DNA of 64,000 bases from Pyropia yezoensis (lineage: Eukaryota; Rhodophyta; Bangiophyceae; Bangiales; Bangiaceae), in assembly GCA_009829735.1 (NCBI GenBank), contig CM020618.1:12506568-12570567 (forward strand), read 5' to 3'. The translations under genes and the position numbers were made by a program. Position 1 is the first letter of the stretch. Every line of letters starts with the position of its first letter. Below are positions 51,752-61,457 of the stretch, in pieces. The notes beneath the pieces are model-generated. The model was not told where the DNA came from and did no database searches. It saw only the letters and a program-made list of their open reading frames with translations.

Positions 51752-52844
51752 TTAGGGTTCGCCGATGCGATCAAAGAGGGCGTCGCCTTCACCGCCGCTC
51801 CAGTTGGGATGACTGGTAAGGGCGAAGCCCATGCGCTGCATGTGGGGCACCCACGCGGAAAGGTCATTGACGACCCCGTCGGGGAGGTTGTAGTAGGTGC
51901 TATTTTCGTAGACCTCCACCATCAGTCGATCGACGCGGCGCAGCGCGGCCCGGTCAGCACTCTGGATCACGCTCAAGTCAAAACCCTGGCAAGGGGGCGA
52001 AGTGGGGGGGGGTGGAGGAAGGAGGAGGAGAAAGAGAGCGCTCATGTCGCACGAGACGTTGACCCAGAAGAAAAAAAGCAGCCAAAGCAAGGCAAGGCAA
52101 CACGCAAACGTCTAAGCGCTGGAGCGTCAGTTACCCCCCCCCAAGGTGCCCTCCCCCTTACGTATCTGTTCGCAACGCCACACCACGCCACCCGCCCCCC
52201 CCCTCCCCCCCTCTCCGCACGCCCTACTCCACGCCCCACCCACGCACCTGCGTGTCCGTCTTGAGCAGCGGAATGGCCACGTCTGGCGGGACGGCCCCCA
52301 GCAGCCGGCCCAGCGTCAAGACGGGCACAAACTCCACGCCCTGCCCAATGCGCCCACCCTCCCCCGCGGCCGCCCACGAGTGGTTGGCCGCCGCCTCTGC
52401 CAGGCTGGACGACACCCCCCCATTGTTGTACATGTGGAACGAGCGGAAGCCAACGTGCTCCTCTCCCGCCAAGGCGGCGGGGATGACAAAAAACCGGCCT
52501 GGATGGGCGCGCGCAAGCCGCTCCCGGAGCTCCGACGCCACCTCCAGCTGCGCCTCCACCGCCAGCACCCCCGTGGCGGGGTCATCGTCGGGGGGGGTGA
52601 GGGGGTCGTAGTTTGGCCCCACATTGATGAGTAGCCGCCGGATGGAGGGGGGGAAGCTCAGAATCGCAGCAGAGGGCGGGGGGGGGGGAGGAGCAGCAGC
52701 AGCAGGGGTCAGCGCGTTGCCAACGGGCTGGACACCCACGGGGCCCACCAGGTGGGGGCCCACAAACACGCCGAGGAGGAAGGCGGACGCCGCCATCACC
52801 ACCCCCACCATGCGGGCGGGGGAGGGGAGGGCGGGAGTACCCAT
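51752..52844 (-). CDS. FkbM-like methyltransferase, type II membrane protein, two exons
   Basis: Exon 1 is 52844-52248, with donor GTGCGTGG after CAG. Exon 2 is 51985-51752, with acceptor CCCTTGCCAG. Both are in phase 0. The product has 276 residues. A short N-terminal segment and one hydrophobic helix (residues 12-37) suggest a Golgi or secretory signal anchor, followed by a Pro linker. The SAM-binding fold starts at 69-80 (RRLLINVGPNYDP, the family's DVGAN-type motif I), with VLAVEAQ at 93-99. The junction forms the typical LLKTDTQGFDLSVIQSA block near residues 192-208, and RLMVEVYE, then DLSAWVPHMQRMGF, follow. FkbM proteins methylate sugars or other small acceptors. The acceptor here is unknown; polysaccharide O-methylation in the secretory pathway is a plausible guess. 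Introns were placed by eye. Confidence 0.8.
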
Positions 52845-54738
52845 GGCAGCACCAACGCAGGAGAGAGGGTGGGTTGGACCACCCCACCGGCAAGTCACGA
52901 AGGGAGAAGCGGATCCGCAGGGGGGGGGGGGGGGGCGGGTTGTGAAGAAAAAAATAAAGACGGCTCGGGGTGGACGATGAGGGCGGGCGGGGGGAAGGGG
53001 ATGCGGCGGCAGATGCCGGTGTGGGGCTCGTCCGTCGGGGACTTTCGCCTACCACCGTCGGGGGGCTGAATGGCGTGTGAGGTGGGGAGGGGCGGGCGGG
53101 GTGGGGGCCCACGACGTGCCGCGGCGCAGCCTACAGCTGCGCCCTCAGGACAGAACGGGTTACATACGTAGACGTGTATATGCAGTACATAGATTGCGAG
53201 GTCGGCGCCCGCTGGCGCGGCCGAGGCGATAGCCCGGAAGGTCGTGGGTGCCGCATTTACAGCGACGGTGATCCGGTCTCTCGAGTCAGGCCCGTTCCCA
53301 GATCCGCTTCGTATACTGAACACTTAACGCCGCTCTGATTGGTCGACCGCGTTCTATGGACGTTGCAACGTTACTGTATGACCTCCGCGAGCGGCTCGCG
53401 TAGCCAGAGTGTGTCAAATGCCGACCACTCTCGCTGAGATCCAAGGTTCCCGTGGACTACAAGAGAAGCACAACACACGTGCTTGTAGAGGAGACCGAGG
53501 CGAGTAAGAAGTGTATTTTTTTCTTCTGAGTGCTTCTGTTCTCTCTGAGCTACGAGCGAGAGAAGCCCAACGGATTGTAAGTGTCGCTCCGGGAATGTCG
53601 ACCAGACCATGAAGCCAATGGAAACACCCGGATTTGAGATCAATCTGGGTCTGCGGTGCATGGTGAGCGAATCAATCATGCCGAGTGTATTGCTGTTCTC
53701 CCAATTTTGGCCGATCCCGACAAGAACAACACTGCATGATCAACTGTGTGAGCCAATCGTGTGCTGGCAGGTGAGGGCGAGCCAATCGCGTGCTCTAGGG
53801 GCCCGATCGCCCAGAGCAGATGATTGGCTGCAGCCACAGTGGGCCTCTCACCAATCGCTGATTGGTCGAAACACTGTTGTTCTCTCGGCTGAGATCGCCG
53901 AAGATTCCCCCCACATCGGCTCGCTCCTCTCCGGAACAGTTGTCCAGCTTGTCTTAGTGTCTGTTCCACTCAGGTTCTCCCCTCCTTGTGCTCGGAGTCC
54001 CGGGAAAGTCGCAGATCTTACTGTTTGCACAACAATGGAGGCTCATTCGGAGCTCTCATTGGTCAGCGAGGCATCCTGTGAGGCATGTCATTGGTCAGTG
54101 GACTGTTGTTCTTGTTCTTGTCCGGATCGGCCAAAATTGGGAGAACTGCAATAGCACGACCACGCACATTGGGCCACCTGGGTGCTATTTGACGGCGTCA
54201 GAAATACACTTTGAAGTAGAGAAAAAAGCACAGCGTGGAGGGCGTCGACCCCCAGGTGTTGATGCTGGACCAGAAAGTGGACAACGTCTACGTCCATCTG
54301 CTGGTGGAAGGTCTCATGCCCAGGTCATGTGAGCTTCTCGTGCTGTTGGATGCAAGCAGCGGAGAAACATACATCCTTCAAGAATCGGCCTTCTTGGGGC
54401 CGTCAGGGGGGTCGACATTTCCGGCACTGGTCGACATTTGGCACCTACTAGCTATGTCGTAGCAGCTACCGTTAGAACGCCGTCCACGTCCCAGCCTGGT
54501 CTGAGCGATCTGAGAACAAATTTATTGTAAATACACGATTGCATGCGTGCTGTCGAACGGATGAAGAACTCATCCAGGGCTCTTCAAGCGTAGCAATTTG
54601 AGCTTAGCGTACCCCGGCCAAATTCTGAAAGTGAGTGTGAGTCCTGGCTGACAGTGGCCGTTTTTTCGAAAGAGCGTGTGAGTACAGTCAGTATTGGGCA
54701 ATGCAATGTCACAGCCCATGGCATAGCTGACAAAACTG
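52845..54738. other. Gene-poor region with clustered CCAAT words
   Basis: No supported gene. Seven or more CCAAT/ATTGG words occur between 53334 and 54095, several in near-identical contexts (GCCAATCGYGTGCT at 53753 and 53789; TCATTGGTCAG near 54057 and 54089). It is lower in GC than the rest and is probably built of old transposon pieces or a regulatory region. Confidence 0.45.
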
Positions 54739-54740
54739 TA

Positions 54741-54938
54741 CAGTCTTTCTCCATTGTTGGGCACCCTTTGTGGCGACCGTAAGCCCAAGGATTGTAACTT
54801 GATTCCGCCCTCTGATTGGTCGGTGACAACGATCGAATGCTGACACATGCGTTGATCGCACCGTAGAGGTCGGTCGACCTGCATTGGTTACTAGACACCG
54901 TGCCCAAGAAAGGATGTCACAGCAATGGAGAAAGACTG
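54741..54938 (-). mobile_element. 198-bp Tc1/mariner-type MITE, copy 2 (inverted)
   Basis: This is the same element as 48159-48356, in the opposite orientation and about 95% identical by eye. It has the same 16-bp TIRs and flanking TA at 54739-54740 and 54939-54940. Confidence 0.88.
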
Positions 54939-55030
54939 TATACCTTGCCCACCCCATTGCTATTTTTGGCAACGATCGACGTTTATCGCAGTGTAGAGGT
55001 CTTGGTAAGGCCATGATCACCGATCGATCG

Positions 55031-55068
55031 TGACTGGGTATTGTCACGCGCGTGACAATACTCAGTCA
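55031..55068. repeat. 38-bp near-perfect palindrome
   Basis: It has two 19-base arms meeting at CG, with one mismatched pair (TGACTGGGTATTGTCACGC against its partner). The word GGGTATTG recurs inverted just downstream (55070-55078). It may be the core of a foldback element or a protein-binding site. Confidence 0.8.
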
Positions 55069-56260
55069 AGCAATACCCAATACTGACTGTATCCGTGCCA
55101 CATCTCTCCAGAGTGAGTAGCAAGCGTATACGCTCGGCCAACCTGTGGCCAAGCGTACTGGATAAAAGCAAGTGGCAAGCGTACGCCGTGAGCGTACGCA
55201 TGCAGAGTCAAGAGAGTTCCGAGGCCTCGGTGGTTACGAAGAGGACGACGATACGAAAAGCGACCAGAGCAGCCGCTCTTGCGGCGATCGCCCCAGCGGC
55301 GGCAGCGGCGGCAGCGGCGGGCGCCGGAGCACAGGCGATGAAGGCACTGTGGCATAACTGTACCAGTACCAAAGACTCGTAGGGCTCATAATGCTACAAA
55401 GGTTGCTTGCAGGGTCGATAAGAGAGACACTGCTTGGTTGCATCAGCATCAGCAGAACGCCTGGTAACGGCCGCTGAAGATCATGCAGCGGAAGACATGC
55501 CATCCCTTCTTGGCTGCGCCTAGTCATAGATAATCTGACGAAGAGAACGGCAGCTCTGTGCTGATTTGGTGACTTCATAGCCGTCTAGGGCGCCAGCACC
55601 AAGTGCTGACGTGCTCAGGACGAGGAGTCAACGCTGCGCAGACGGTCAAATCGCTCATTGCTCGATACGGATCTTGTCATTTGACGTGCACACGAAAAAG
55701 GGATGCCCCCAGATGTGTGCTACGTAGCACGAGAAAACATTTATTGGAATGATTAACTACACTACGCTTGGGAAGCTGGGCGAGGGCGTACCCGATACGC
55801 TTGGCCCCCCCCCGACTGGCCCAGTGAGTATTTGGGTGCTTCCGGAGCAATCGCGTACCGCGTAGCCAGATACGCTTGACAAATACGCGCGTCTTACTCT
55901 TGGCCGAAATACGTGTGAAGAGCCCTGAAGAACACCACCGATCCGCACGCCGTGACGAGCAACATTCCCGTGACACTCCTCTTCTCGCGCTCACGTTCAC
56001 GCATCCACCCGGCCGAATATGGCATTTTTGAAGGCGGTAGTCGGCATACGCATAGCGCGATCGAAGTGCCTAAAGGTCCATTCCATATAGCTAGTCACCT
56101 GAGGAGACCCAGCTTCATACCCCCCGCATGACACAGTGCATCACGGGAGCCGCCAGTTTCTTTTTTTCCTCGAGTACAGTACTCATAGGCATTATTTATC
56201 ACTATTTATATGTCTTTTTGGTCATGGTCCCGTACGCTCAAAAACAAAACACTCCGTTCG
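55069..56260. other. Gene-poor stretch rich in CAAGCGTA words
   Basis: CAAGCGTA or its complement recurs near 55128, 55154, 55174, 55793 and 55871. It resembles the ends of the MITE at 15259-15387, so decayed relatives may lie here. A small ORF (55200-55382, Ala-rich) is not convincing. Confidence 0.4.
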
Positions 56261-56452
56261 TAGGAGGCGCGCGCGCCGAATCGCAAATGTGGCCATCGAA
56301 TCGCATCCCAGACTCCCGCCAACCAGGGCCCTGTCGGGGTTTTGGCGGGCATCCAATCACTGGGATTGACGTCCAGATGATTGCTCGGGCCACCCCCGGT
56401 CACCGCCTGTCCCCATCGCCACCGCCCACATCCTCAACCCTCTCACCGCACC

Positions 56453-57664
56453 ATGGCGACCAAAGCGCCCACTGAGGTGTGCCTGGCGCTCCTAGAGGAC
56501 GTCAGGCACACCTTCGACACCCTGGAACAGGCGCTGAGGTACGTGGCGGCTGAGACCAAGCGGACCTACTCGTCCCTGCGGTCGGCGTACCACCGCTCGC
56601 GTGGCGGATGCGAGAAGCGGCATGGGCAGCACAAGCTGAGCGCTGAGCAGGAGGCTGTGTTGGTCTCCGTGGCTCAGGCGTTCAGTGTGAACAACTTGGC
56701 GCTGTCAATTGCCCAGACGCGCCAGCTGGTGGAGCGCAAGTGGGGCGTGTCGGTGTCCCGGCATTGGGTCCGTCTTTTCGTCAACCGCCACCGGAGCAGG
56801 CTGAGCAAGCGGGCCTGCAAGGCGCTGGCGGACAAGAGGACAGGGCTTGACGTGCTGGACGGCGTCATGGACTTTTGTGACGAGCTCAAGGACTTCCTCG
56901 CTCATCACCACTTCCCCGCCCTCGCCGTATTCAACTACGACGAGACAAGGGTAGTCCAGAAGGGTGACAAGCTGGTGCTGCGCCGCCTTGAGGCGGCAAA
57001 CAAGGAGAGGGCCAATGTGCGGTCCACGCGGCACCAAACCGTCGCCTCCCTTTTGACATTCGTGGGCGCGGACGGCTCTGTTTTGCTGAGCATATACATT
57101 CTCAAGGCCAACTTTGACGAAGGGGAGGAGCCCACTGTGGACTTCACGATGGAGGCGGCACCCCGGGTGACACGCGGCACGTGGCCAAGGTACTACTGTT
57201 GGAACACGACGGGCTACCTGGACGCGGACGTGTTCAAGGCGGTGCTGTCCAAAGTGGCGGATGGGTTTCATCGCAATTACCCCGGCCTGGAAGCTCTCCT
57301 GTTTGGTGACCAGCTAGCTGCCCACCGCCGCGCCGACATTGTGGAATTTGCGATCGGCCTGGGCCTGTTCCTGTTCTCCCTTTCCAAGAATACTTCCCAC
57401 GTCACGCAGCCGTTAGATGAGGCGCCCTTTGGGTCGCTGCAGGCGGACAGGGTGCGCCGGAACGAGGCGGCCGTCATGGACGGCATGCTGACCAACACGG
57501 GTAGCAAAGACGCTCTGATGCTGGCAGCGTACGAGGCTGAGCGGCGCGCCTTCTCTCGGCCAGTCATTGTCGGCGCTTTCCGACGTCGAGGCCTCTGGCC
57601 GTTCGACGCGAAGTTAATGCTGGCAAACGTGCGCGCCAACTTTGGATTGGTTGAGATGGGCTAG
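56453..57664 (+). CDS. pogo/Tigger-like DDE transposase, main part
   Basis: The ORF encodes 403 residues from ATG 56453 (ACCATGG context). The N-terminal region (1-130) is a helix-turn-helix/CENP-B-like DNA-binding part (QTRQLVERKWGVSVSRHWVRLFVNRH). The DDE_1 catalytic triad is intact: D163 in FNYDETRV, D286 in LLFGDQLAAH and D322 in THVTQPLDE-type SHVTQPLDEAPFGSLQ, giving 35 residues between the last two. The end (VGAFRRRGLWPFDAKLMLANV) is also typical. A TAG at 57662-57664 stops the chain, but the same frame continues for 168 codons to 58168 with the family's C-terminal region. A single nonsense change, or read-through, therefore separates the parts. It cuts and pastes its own element in the nucleus. 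Confidence 0.88.
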   Translation: MATKAPTEVCLALLEDVRHTFDTLEQALRYVAAETKRTYSSLRSAYHRSRGGCEKRHGQHKLSAEQEAVLVSVAQAFSVNNLALSIAQTRQLVERKWGVSVSRHWVRLFVNRHRSRLSKRACKALADKRTGLDVLDGVMDFCDELKDFLAHHHFPALAVFNYDETRVVQKGDKLVLRRLEAANKERANVRSTRHQTVASLLTFVGADGSVLLSIYILKANFDEGEEPTVDFTMEAAPRVTRGTWPRYYCWNTTGYLDADVFKAVLSKVADGFHRNYPGLEALLFGDQLAAHRRADIVEFAIGLGLFLFSLSKNTSHVTQPLDEAPFGSLQADRVRRNEAAVMDGMLTNTGSKDALMLAAYEAERRAFSRPVIVGAFRRRGLWPFDAKLMLANVRANFGLVEMG

Positions 57665-58168
57665 ACTGCTGTTGACGCCGCGCGCCACGCGGCGTCGGAG
57701 GTCATACGGGCTGCACAAGAGCGCGTGGACGAGGCGCAAGGCAGGTCAACCCCGGGGAAGGCGGTCGTCAAGCGTGGCGTTGTGCACTCCCCCTACCTCC
57801 TGATGGAGCGACACCGCGAAATGGAGGCCGAGGCCGCGAAGGAGGTGGCGGCCAAGAAAGCTCGCCGCGAGGAGCGTGAGAAGAGAAAGGACCAGCAGCG
57901 CCTGTCGGCTGACAAGGCTGAGGCCAGGGAGCGCCGTCGCTGCCGCGTTTGTGTCGGACCAGTGTACCGTGGGGGCAAGCGGTGGATTGGGTGCATCTGT
58001 GGCGCATTCTGTGTGTGCCCTTCTTGCTCCAAGTCGCTCGCGGCGGGCCTGGCGTTGGGCGAGCACCTCAAGGTATGCAAGGGGGCCGTTGGGAGTGGTT
58101 CCGATAGCGACAGTGAGTCGGCGGGCGAGGGGAGTGGCGGCGAAGGTAGTGAGTGGGCAGTTGCATGA
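57665..58168 (+). CDS. C-terminal part of the pogo-like transposase, in frame after the stop
   Basis: It is in the same frame as the main ORF. It begins TAVDAARHAASEVIRAAQ directly after the TAG, and the first ATG is only at 57800, so it is unlikely to be translated alone. It has a charged coiled-coil (MERHREMEAEAAKEVAAKKARREE) and a Cys-rich end (CRVCVGPVYRGGKRWIGCIC, CVCPSC) like the zinc-binding tail of some fungal and algal pogo transposases. An acidic Ser-rich end follows. Its good preservation suggests that the stop is young. Confidence 0.75.
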   Translation, partial: TAVDAARHAASEVIRAAQERVDEAQGRSTPGKAVVKRGVVHSPYLLMERHREMEAEAAKEVAAKKARREEREKRKDQQRLSADKAEARERRRCRVCVGPVYRGGKRWIGCICGAFCVCPSCSKSLAAGLALGEHLKVCKGAVGSGSDSDSESAGEGSGGEGSEWAVA

Positions 58169-58283
58169 TTTTATGGCAGGACGTGTCAGTCCTGTGATTG
58201 CAAGAGCCAGTTTGGCGAGCACGGATCACCGACTCGGATGCGATTCGAGGGCCACATTTGCGATTCGGCGCGCGCGCCTCTAG

Positions 58284-60204
58284 GCAGGACCGCCGCGCAT
58301 TCCAGTCGTATATATCAGCAACTCGTCCGATTTTCCGACTGTTTAGTTGCACTTGTACGGCTCGCCGTGCGTTAGTCGCCTAGGAGTCGCGGAGTAGTAG
58401 GTTCTTTTATCGTGTTACATTATCTTGCTTCTCTGTTGAGACAGAGAATAACACACGGCTTGTTGTTCTCCGCCAGATCCGACAGAAAATCGGCTACTGG
58501 GGCTACCTAAAAGTACAATGACACGAAAAAAAAAGTCCCGGACTGAGAATTGTTGTTGTGAAGCGCTGTCGTGTCTGCAGACACGCCTCTGCGCTTCACC
58601 CATCGTCGACTGGCGCTCTTGCACGGCGGTTGCACCGCGAACTGTACGCTACCACCTCCCTTGGAGAGGGGGGGGACGACGACAGTGAGGCGGGCGCCGG
58701 GAGTGGCCTCAGTGACATGGACATGTGACGTCCGTGTCCTGGAGTCCACTGCCGTTGCCTGTCTCGTCTGCGTTGTTAGGGTACAGTTTACCGCGGATGC
58801 TTTTTGCTGCCGCCAGTTGGTCGTTGCGATCCCACACGAGGAAGGCTCACAGCCCTACGGGAAAAAAGTGACTGCCTTTGAGGGTAGTTTTAACTCGATA
58901 AGCAGTCAATAGGACGGGATAGTCGGGTGGCCTGAGCTGACGATCGAGTCGTTTAAACTCAATATCCAGGTACTATGGCCTCTGAGAATGCCACAACCCA
59001 GCGATCCTACTGGCTGTCACACGAGCAGCGTGTTTTTTTTTTTGCGCATGCTCTCTGTAATATTGACGGGTTCTGGGTACTTTAATATGTACGGTACATC
59101 GACAGCGAGACGTTTATTTACTCAAACCTACTCACCGCCACCTACTTCACCCCCTCCTTCCTCCCCACCTCACCTTCTCACTACCATGCCTGCATCAGCG
59201 CCGCCCTACCTCCCCTTCACCACCCGCCGCCTATCCCCTCTCCCACGCCTTGAGCTGCGCCGCCGTCGCCGCCCAGCGAAAAGCACCCCGCTTGTCCCCT
59301 CTCCCCCATCACACTGCCGCCCACCTCCCCCCCAGCCGCAGCCCTTCCTTCTCACTCCCGATCCTGCACCAGGGCAGCCCTCCTCCCCCCTCACCCTCCT
59401 CATCCTTCCTTCTCTCGCATGCCTTCATCCACGCCGTCATCGCCTCCCAGCTATCGCCACCCGCTTCCCCCCCCCTCCACCCTCACTCCCAGGCTTCTGC
59501 CCCAGCCACCACCACAGCACCACCAACTGCCAACCCCTCAACTCCCCCAGACACCAGTCGCCCTGCTCCCCCGGCATCCCAGCGCCATGCCCCCCCGCCC
59601 AACGCCCGTCCTCAAGCTCTGCCTCACCGACACCGTCCACGGGCGAGACGCCCGCCTCGCAGCGCGCCACGACGCCAACCTCAGCCGCTACGCCGACGCA
59701 ACATGGCCGCCGGCACCGAGCACAAGCGCAGGGACGTCTTGGACGGGGGGGGAGAAGGGAGGGAAAAGAAGGACGCAAGGGCAAACCAAGGCGGGAACAA
59801 GAAAAGGGAGCGGGTGGGGCAGGCGGTGGCGGGGGCGAGGAGAGTTGCCAATGGGGGTGGGGGGGGGGGGGGGGGGAACGGGGGGGGGGGGAATAGCGAC
59901 ATTGGGAAGTGCGTGCCAGGGCATGGCCGGGGAGGGTAGTGAAGGCGAAGGGAGGGGGACAACGGGCGACAAGGGCATGCACTTGAAGGGGGGCGCCAGA
60001 TATACGGCAAGAGCGGCCACTGGGAGTGGGGTCTGTTCATGCCACACACCAGCCATAGAGGGAGACGGACACCCTCCCCAGGGGCCCAGTCCCACCCCTG
60101 CCCGGGGCAGGGGAGACTCCCGGGGGAGGGGAGACGCCCGGTGGGGGGGCTGTTCCCCCTCAGAGAGGGGAAGACGGTCGGGAAGGCGGGCGACGAGGCT
60201 CCTT
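58284..60204. other. Region without a supported gene
   Basis: A pyrimidine-rich stretch (59110-59740) gives a Ser/Pro/Arg-rich ORF of about 300 residues (58988-59896), probably non-coding. Poly-G runs lie at 59852-59890. Confidence 0.4.
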
Positions 60205-60847
60205 CGCAGCACTGCTTATCGCCTGTCAAAGTATTCTTGCTTTTTTGGGAAATTCTCGAGCAAAAACCTGCATAAAACCTGCATCGACCCCCCCTCAAGG
60301 CATCATAGACACCGCTATCCCCCCCTTTTCTTGCTTTCTGCCTATCACAGCTCGGGCGATTGGTGGTCGCCACCTCCCTTGGTATGACCGGAAGCGCACG
60401 GGGCAGGAGAGCACTCTCGCGAAGCGCAAAGAAACGACCGACCATCGCTACGCTTGGGTGCAACGTTTATACTATCGCGTTTAAAAACCGCGCAATGTCT
60501 CGCACTGGTTAAGCAATAACCTGCGCGACGACAGCTTTCGAGGGTCTGCACGGAAAAATCTCCCCGCCTTACTCGACATCTACTGAATTCTGACGAATGG
60601 AACGCTCCATCCAGCAAACAGCAGCGCCACCGCTGTTGTCATTGGTTGACAGAACACCGACAGCGGCCGTCGTGTCGGTCATCCTTGGGGAGATTCTTTG
60701 GCCTCAGCCCATCCCCTCGATCAGAAAAGGAAAGTTCTGCTCGAGCCGTTCATTTTCGTGCTCGAGCAGAGCAAGAATTTGCACATCGAAGCTAGAGATC
60801 TGGCCAAACTCGGGCTTGTATCTTGACAGGGGATAAGCAGTGCTGCG
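60205..60847. mobile_element. 643-bp inverted-repeat element, possible non-autonomous transposon
   Basis: 60205-60229 (CGCAGCACTGCTTATCGCCT and five more bases) is the reverse complement of 60823-60847 with one mismatch. No target duplication could be fixed and no ORF is convincing, so it could also be a remnant of a larger inverted pair. Confidence 0.5.
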
Positions 60848-61457
60848 CTTGCACTTGGCGGACGCGCACACCTCTCCCCTTCCAAGAAAAGCCTCTCCGC
60901 ACCCTGCATCACGCACGGCAGCACGCCGACTTATTGTCCCAGGTGGATTTGTCGGGTATCCTGGCCAGTAAAACAAAGGTGTCTCATCCGGCAGTCCATT
61001 TATCTCATCATCCAGCGTTTTTCCCGTAGGGCAGGTGGTCGTTACTCCTTAAATGATGAAGAGTGGGCCGCTGCCGCGCTGTGGCGAAGACGACTGTGAG
61101 GAGCACAAGGGCGGCCCAGCCCGTGATTCCAACGACGGGAGTATTGCAGTTCTCCGAATTTTGTCCCATGTGCACAGTGTCATGTGCAAACGTTGACTTA
61201 CCTTTTCAAGCGATAATTTCTATTTTTGCCAATGGACTTACCAATTCGAGGCATGTTTCGTAGGTTTCGAGTGTACGCAATTTTCATTCGGTAGGCTACT
61301 GTTTGGGTCGCGACGGGGCTTCACCTGCCGGTGTGACGGCGCTTCACCTGCCGGTGTGACGGCGCTTCACCGGCCGGCGCGGTCATCGTCGTCGCTGCCA
61401 CCGTCGACCACACCCGCTTCCACCATCGTCTTCTTCCTGCTCGAGATTTGCGGGGCG
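60848..61457. other. Upstream region of the zinc-knuckle gene
   Basis: No gene. It is moderately AT-rich and probably contains the promoter. A tandem repeat lies directly before the start (61318-61379). Confidence 0.5.
61318..61379 (+). repeat. 23-bp tandem repeat, 2.7 units, just upstream of a gene start
   Basis: GCTTCACCTGCCGGTGTGAC plus GGC occurs at 61318-61340 and 61341-61363, with a partial third unit from 61364. Each unit contains the palindrome-like CACCTGCCGGTG. It lies 80 bases before the ATG at 61458. Confidence 0.85.

Larger units (their letters stand above)
56263..58280 (+). mobile_element. pogo/Tigger-type DNA transposon, nearly complete
   Basis: The ends are inverted repeats of about 45 bp with one mismatch: GAGGCGCGCGCGCCGAATCG inward from 56264, and its complement ending at 58280. 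They are flanked by TA (56261-56262 and 58281-58282), or by TAG if the terminal G is counted. The element is about 2.0 kb and encodes a DDE transposase split by one stop codon. Confidence 0.88.

Noticed and set aside
58988-59896. 302-residue Ser/Pro/Arg-rich ORF
   Set aside because: No domain; it runs through poly-pyrimidine and poly-G sequence and looks like chance.
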